Assembly (NCBI GenBank): GCA_964370965.1
Contig: CAYJLW010000088.1
Coordinates: forward strand, 1 to 15,450
DNA from: CAYJLW01 sp964370965
GTDB lineage: Bacteria > Actinomycetota > Acidimicrobiia > UBA2766
DNA: 15,450 bases
Reading direction: 5' to 3'
This document shows positions 12,657 to 15,450 of this stretch, one piece after another; the first letter of the stretch is position 1; each line of letters starts with the position of its first letter. Both the position numbers and the translations under genes were made by a program. The notes beneath the pieces are model-generated. The model searched no databases. It had not been told where the DNA came from and was given only the letters and a program-made list of their open reading frames with translations.

Positions 12657-13790
12657 GTGAGCACCGACCCCGGCCCCGGCGTGCCCGGCGGCGAGGGCCC
12701 CGCCGACGGCTTCTGCGGGCTCGCCCCGCTGGTGTACGACGACGACCCCATGTGGATCCCGGAGGACCCCGGCGACACGGAGGCGGCGTTCTCGTCGGCC
12801 AACCCCTGGTTCGAGGGGGGCGAAGCGCACACGTGGTGCCTGCCGGGCCGTGCCCGCCTCGCCGTGTTCCGCCCGGGAGGCTGTGTGGTCGACGGCCGGC
12901 CGGCGGCGTTCTTCGGGTACTGGGAGACCAGGGGGGATCCCGGGGCCGACGCCGCCCTCTTCGACCGGGCGGCGCAGTGGGCCGAGGCGAGGGGCGCCGC
13001 CGACCTCTACGGGCCGGTGAACTTCAGCACCTACGGGCTCTACCGCCTGCGCACGGCGCTCGAGGAGGGCGGCGTCACGTTCCCGGGGGAGCCTTACAAC
13101 CCGCCCCGCTACCCGGCGCTGGTGGAGTCCCTCGGGTTCAGGGCACACCAGGAGTACAACACCCGGGTCGTGTCGATGGAGGAGGCCCGGCCGCTCTTCG
13201 AGCAGCTCGCTCCCACGGTGGCCGCCCTGGAGGAGGAGGGTTACGGCTTCGCCCCCCTGGGGCCGGAGACCTGGATGGGCCACCTGGGCGAGTTCCACGA
13301 CCTCGTGGCGTCGATCTTCGGGGACAACTTCGCCTACACGCCGGTCCCGTTCCCGGCCTTCGCCGAGATGTGCGGACCCGACTTCATCCGGCGGGCCGAC
13401 CCGGACGCCAGCGTGATCGCCCGCGCCCCCGGCGGCTCCCTCGCCGGGTTCTTCCTCTGCTTCCCCCACTACGGCCCCCTGGTGGTGGCGGGAGCGGGCC
13501 GGAAGCGGGTGCCGGTCGCCGACCTGGACTTCGCCACGCACTTCCCCGCCCTGCAGGCCGGGGGCCGGCCCCACGTGCTCGGCAAGACGATCGGCGTGCA
13601 CCCCGAGCACCGCCGCCGCAACGTGTTCCCCGCCATGTGGGCGTGGGCCATGGGCAGGGGCCTGGGCCGCTACGACCGTGCCTACCCGGCGCTCTCGCGC
13701 CTGGACAACCCCACCCAGGCCATGGGCTCGAACCTCGACACGAGCGAACGCCGCTACGTCCTGTACCGCCGGGGCCTCACGGGCAACTGA
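12657..13790 (+). CDS. GNAT-superfamily (YghO-like) protein, function unknown
   Basis: Soluble protein of 377 residues that resembles the two-part YghO-like group of acyltransferase-fold proteins. Visible blocks are GPVNFSTYGLYRLR, a following EPYNPPRYPALVESLGF, and a C-terminal GNAT-like half with TIGVHPEHRRRNVFPAMW. In that half the acetyl-CoA loop, normally (Q/R)xxGx(G/A), reads RRRNVF, so classical CoA binding is doubtful. The end (SNLDTSERRYVLYRR) also fits the family. The start is GTG at 12657 with AGGAGG (12643-12648) eight bases upstream. It is probably co-transcribed with the methyltransferase and followed 36 bases later by proS. No substrate can be named. Confidence 0.65.
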   Translation: MSTDPGPGVPGGEGPADGFCGLAPLVYDDDPMWIPEDPGDTEAAFSSANPWFEGGEAHTWCLPGRARLAVFRPGGCVVDGRPAAFFGYWETRGDPGADAALFDRAAQWAEARGAADLYGPVNFSTYGLYRLRTALEEGGVTFPGEPYNPPRYPALVESLGFRAHQEYNTRVVSMEEARPLFEQLAPTVAALEEEGYGFAPLGPETWMGHLGEFHDLVASIFGDNFAYTPVPFPAFAEMCGPDFIRRADPDASVIARAPGGSLAGFFLCFPHYGPLVVAGAGRKRVPVADLDFATHFPALQAGGRPHVLGKTIGVHPEHRRRNVFPAMWAWAMGRGLGRYDRAYPALSRLDNPTQAMGSNLDTSERRYVLYRRGLTGN

Positions 13791-13812
13791 CGGGCCGGGA
13801 GCCGCCGCTCAC

Positions 13813-13818
13813 TACCAT
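13813..13818 (+). promoter_or_regulatory. Candidate leaderless -10 element for proS
   Basis: TACCAT ends eight bases before the proS ATG at 13827, and there is no Shine-Dalgarno sequence. This fits the TANNNT pattern seen before the lpdA-like and mutase genes. Read-through from the GNAT-like gene remains possible. Confidence 0.4.
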
Positions 13819-13826
13819 CCCCGGTC

Positions 13827-15257
13827 ATGGCCCTACCGAAGCAGTCCGAGGACTTCCCCGCCTGGTACCAGGCCGTCGTGAAGGGGGCCGAGCTCGCCGA
13901 GCCGTCGCTGGCCCGGGGCACCATGGTGATCAAACCGTGGGGCTTCGCCATCTGGGAGGCGATCCAGCGGGCCGTGGACGACCGCATCAAGGCCACCGGT
14001 CACGAGAACCTCTACTTCCCGATGCTCATCCCGGAACGGCTCCTGCACAAGGAGGCCGAGCACGTCGAGGGTTTCGCCCCGGAGGTCGCCGTCGTCACCC
14101 ACGCCGGCGGCAGCGTGCTCGAAGAACCCCTCGTGGTACGACCCACGTCCGAGACGATCATCTGGGACACCTACGCCCGCTGGGTGCAGAGCTACCGAGA
14201 CCTCCCGCTGCTCTACAACCAATGGGCGAACGTCGTCCGTTGGGAGATGCGCCCCCGGGTGTTCCTGCGCACCACCGAGTTCCTCTGGCAGGAGGGCCAC
14301 ACCGCGCACGAGACCGCGGAGGAGGCGATGGCAGAGACCCTGATGATCCTGAACGACGTCTACCGGGACGCCGCCGAGAAGGTCCTCGCCCTTCCCGTGA
14401 TCCCAGGGCGCAAGACGGCCGCAGAGCGTTTCCCGGGCGCCGAGGAGACCTACGCCATCGAGGCCCTCATGCGGGACGCGAAGGCGCTGCAGGCGGGCAC
14501 GTCGCACTATCTCGGCCAGAACTTCTCCCGCGCCTACGGGGTGCAGTTCCAGGGCCGCGACGGCGAGATGGAGCACGCCTACGCCACCTCCTGGGGGGTG
14601 AGCACCCGCCTCGTGGGGGCGGTGATCATGGGCCACGGCGACGACCGCGGGCTGCGCCTCCCGCCCGCGCTGGCTCCCCAGCAGGTCGTGATCGTCCCCA
14701 TCTACCGGGCTGACGACGAGCGTGCCCGCGTGCTGGAGGCCGCCTCGGACCTGGAGGCGGCCCTGCGCGACGCCGGCGTCCGGGTCCGCACGGATGCCCG
14801 CGAAGAGCACCGGCCCGGCTACAAGTTCAACGAGTGGGAGCTCAAGGGCGTCCCGGTGCGGGTCGAGCTCGGTCCCCGGGACCTCGACGCCGGCCAGGCC
14901 ACGGTCTTCCGGCGCGACACGGGCGTCAAGGAACCATGGGCCCTCGGCAGCGTGGCGGAGCGGGTCCCGGACCTCCTCGCCGACGTCCACACGACGCTCC
15001 TCGCCCAAGCGGTGGACTTCCGGGACAGCCACACGATTCGGCCCCGGACCTACGAGGAGCTCCGCGAGTTCGTCTCGGCCCCCGGGGGCTTCGCCGTCGC
15101 CCCCTGGGACGGCTCCCCCGAGAGCGAGGCCCGGGTGAAGGCCGAGACGAAGGCCACGATCCGCTGCCTCCCGCTCGACGCCGGGAAGCCCGAGGGCGTC
15201 TGCATCGTGACGGGCAACCCCGCCAAGGAGACGGCTGTCTGGGCGCAGGCGTACTGA
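13827..15257 (+). CDS. proS: Prolyl-tRNA synthetase, archaeal/eukaryotic-like short type
   Basis: Class II synthetase charging tRNA-Pro with proline, 476 residues, the usual size of the type without an editing insertion. Visible are R105-P-T-S-E-T110, motif 2 (R138WEMRPRVFLRTTEF152), the proline/ATP pocket TSHYLGQNFS (225-234), motif 3 (ST260-R261 through GDDRGLRLPP280), an anticodon-binding domain (about 285-390) and the C-terminal domain ending in Ala-Tyr. In that last domain only Cys447 and Cys459 remain. By comparison with the Thermus enzyme, three of four zinc-ligand positions are replaced, for example Thr462. ATG 13827 fits the family start (PKQSEDFPAWYQ). A 12-bp hairpin follows the stop after three bases. 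Confidence 0.96.
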   Translation: MALPKQSEDFPAWYQAVVKGAELAEPSLARGTMVIKPWGFAIWEAIQRAVDDRIKATGHENLYFPMLIPERLLHKEAEHVEGFAPEVAVVTHAGGSVLEEPLVVRPTSETIIWDTYARWVQSYRDLPLLYNQWANVVRWEMRPRVFLRTTEFLWQEGHTAHETAEEAMAETLMILNDVYRDAAEKVLALPVIPGRKTAAERFPGAEETYAIEALMRDAKALQAGTSHYLGQNFSRAYGVQFQGRDGEMEHAYATSWGVSTRLVGAVIMGHGDDRGLRLPPALAPQQVVIVPIYRADDERARVLEAASDLEAALRDAGVRVRTDAREEHRPGYKFNEWELKGVPVRVELGPRDLDAGQATVFRRDTGVKEPWALGSVAERVPDLLADVHTTLLAQAVDFRDSHTIRPRTYEELREFVSAPGGFAVAPWDGSPESEARVKAETKATIRCLPLDAGKPEGVCIVTGNPAKETAVWAQAY

Positions 15258-15260
15258 TCT

Positions 15261-15287
15261 CAAAGGGGGGACTACGTCCCCCCTTTG
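15261..15287. terminator. proS terminator hairpin (first copy of a 130-bp unit)
   Basis: CAAAGGGGGGAC (15261-15272) pairs perfectly over 12 bp with GTCCCCCCTTTG (15276-15287) around a TAC loop. It begins three bases after the proS stop codon. The core GGGGGAC-TAC-GTCCCCC matches the hairpins at the left end of the window. Confidence 0.8.
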
Positions 15288-15450
15288 GAACCCCCCACCC
15301 CCACCGCCTGCCGAGTCACAGCGACACCGGGCGGGCCAAGCCCGCCCTCACGCGCCCAGTCACCCCCCGTCGCACGTAACGGCAGCGCGAGCGCCGGGGG
15401 ACTACGTCCCCCCTTTGGAACCCCCCACCCCCACCGCCTGCCGAGTCACA
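15266..15450. repeat. Tandem repeat with 130-bp period, running off the window end
   Basis: Sequence 15266-15320 recurs at 15396-15450 without a visible difference, so the unit is 130 bp and at least one further copy is cut by the window edge. The unit holds the GGGGGAC-TAC-GTCCCCC hairpin and a second perfect stem, GGGCGGGC-CAA-GCCCGCCC (15329-15347). The layout parallels the 135-bp array at the left end, though most of the sequence differs. Confidence 0.85.

Noticed and set aside
11793..13610. 605-codon minus-strand frame antisense to methyltransferase and GNAT-like genes
   Set aside because: Val/Glu/Gly-rich shadow without motifs; the + strand genes are supported by SAM motif I and a ribosome site.
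12002..14713. 903-codon + strand frame across methyltransferase, GNAT-like and proS genes
   Set aside because: It is an Arg/Pro/Gly-rich out-of-frame shadow crossing three recognisable genes.

Overview
This is a very GC-rich stretch of bacterial chromosome, with G or C at almost every third codon position. The gene content points to a high-GC actinobacterium, possibly of the Acidimicrobiia type: a mycobacterial LpdA-like flavoprotein, a coenzyme-B12 mutase in split-subunit form, a short archaeal/eukaryotic-type prolyl-tRNA synthetase, a lipoprotein L,D-transpeptidase, and starts that look leaderless. That assignment is inference. One scaffold gap of 100 N lies at 226-325. All ten full genes look like housekeeping or metabolic genes. 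I see no phage, transposon, CRISPR, rRNA or tRNA.

Layout. Positions 1-32 hold the likely last nine codons of a + strand gene. Positions 35 to about 405 are a tandem array of a 135-bp hairpin-bearing unit, and the N gap sits inside it. A tightly packed minus-strand operon follows, transcribed 5225 to 504: an LpdA-like NAD(P)H dehydrogenase, an MgtE/SLC41-type cation transporter without CBS domains, a soluble PhoU/RCK_C repeat protein, and an L,D-transpeptidase lipoprotein. A divergent promoter region (5226-5518) separates it from a + strand pair: a secreted alpha/beta hydrolase with an extremely arginine-rich segment, and a fused ETF beta-alpha flavoprotein. The ETF gene overlaps tail to tail with a minus-strand methylmalonyl-CoA mutase catalytic subunit, which is preceded by an AIM24-family gene with a perfect 19-bp inverted repeat between the two. 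From 11925 a + strand run encodes a SAM methyltransferase, a GNAT-like protein and prolyl-tRNA synthetase. The window ends in a second tandem hairpin array (period 130 bp) that starts four bases after the proS stop codon.

How the genes may work together. The transporter and the PhoU/RCK_C protein are translationally linked. They probably form a two-part divalent-cation uptake system, with ligand sensing moved to a separate soluble subunit. ETF and mutase fit fatty-acid/branched-chain and propionyl-CoA metabolism, but no dehydrogenase, ETF:quinone oxidoreductase or B12-binding subunit is present here. The methyltransferase and GNAT-like genes look like one transcription unit of unknown substrate.

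I did not find a convincing new multi-gene system. The most interesting items are the transporter-regulator pair, the matching hairpin arrays at both ends, the hairpin plus leaderless-promoter junction at 11038-11079, and several enzymes with unusual key residues (LpdA without its first redox Cys, ProRS with a lost zinc site, GNAT with a degenerate loop).
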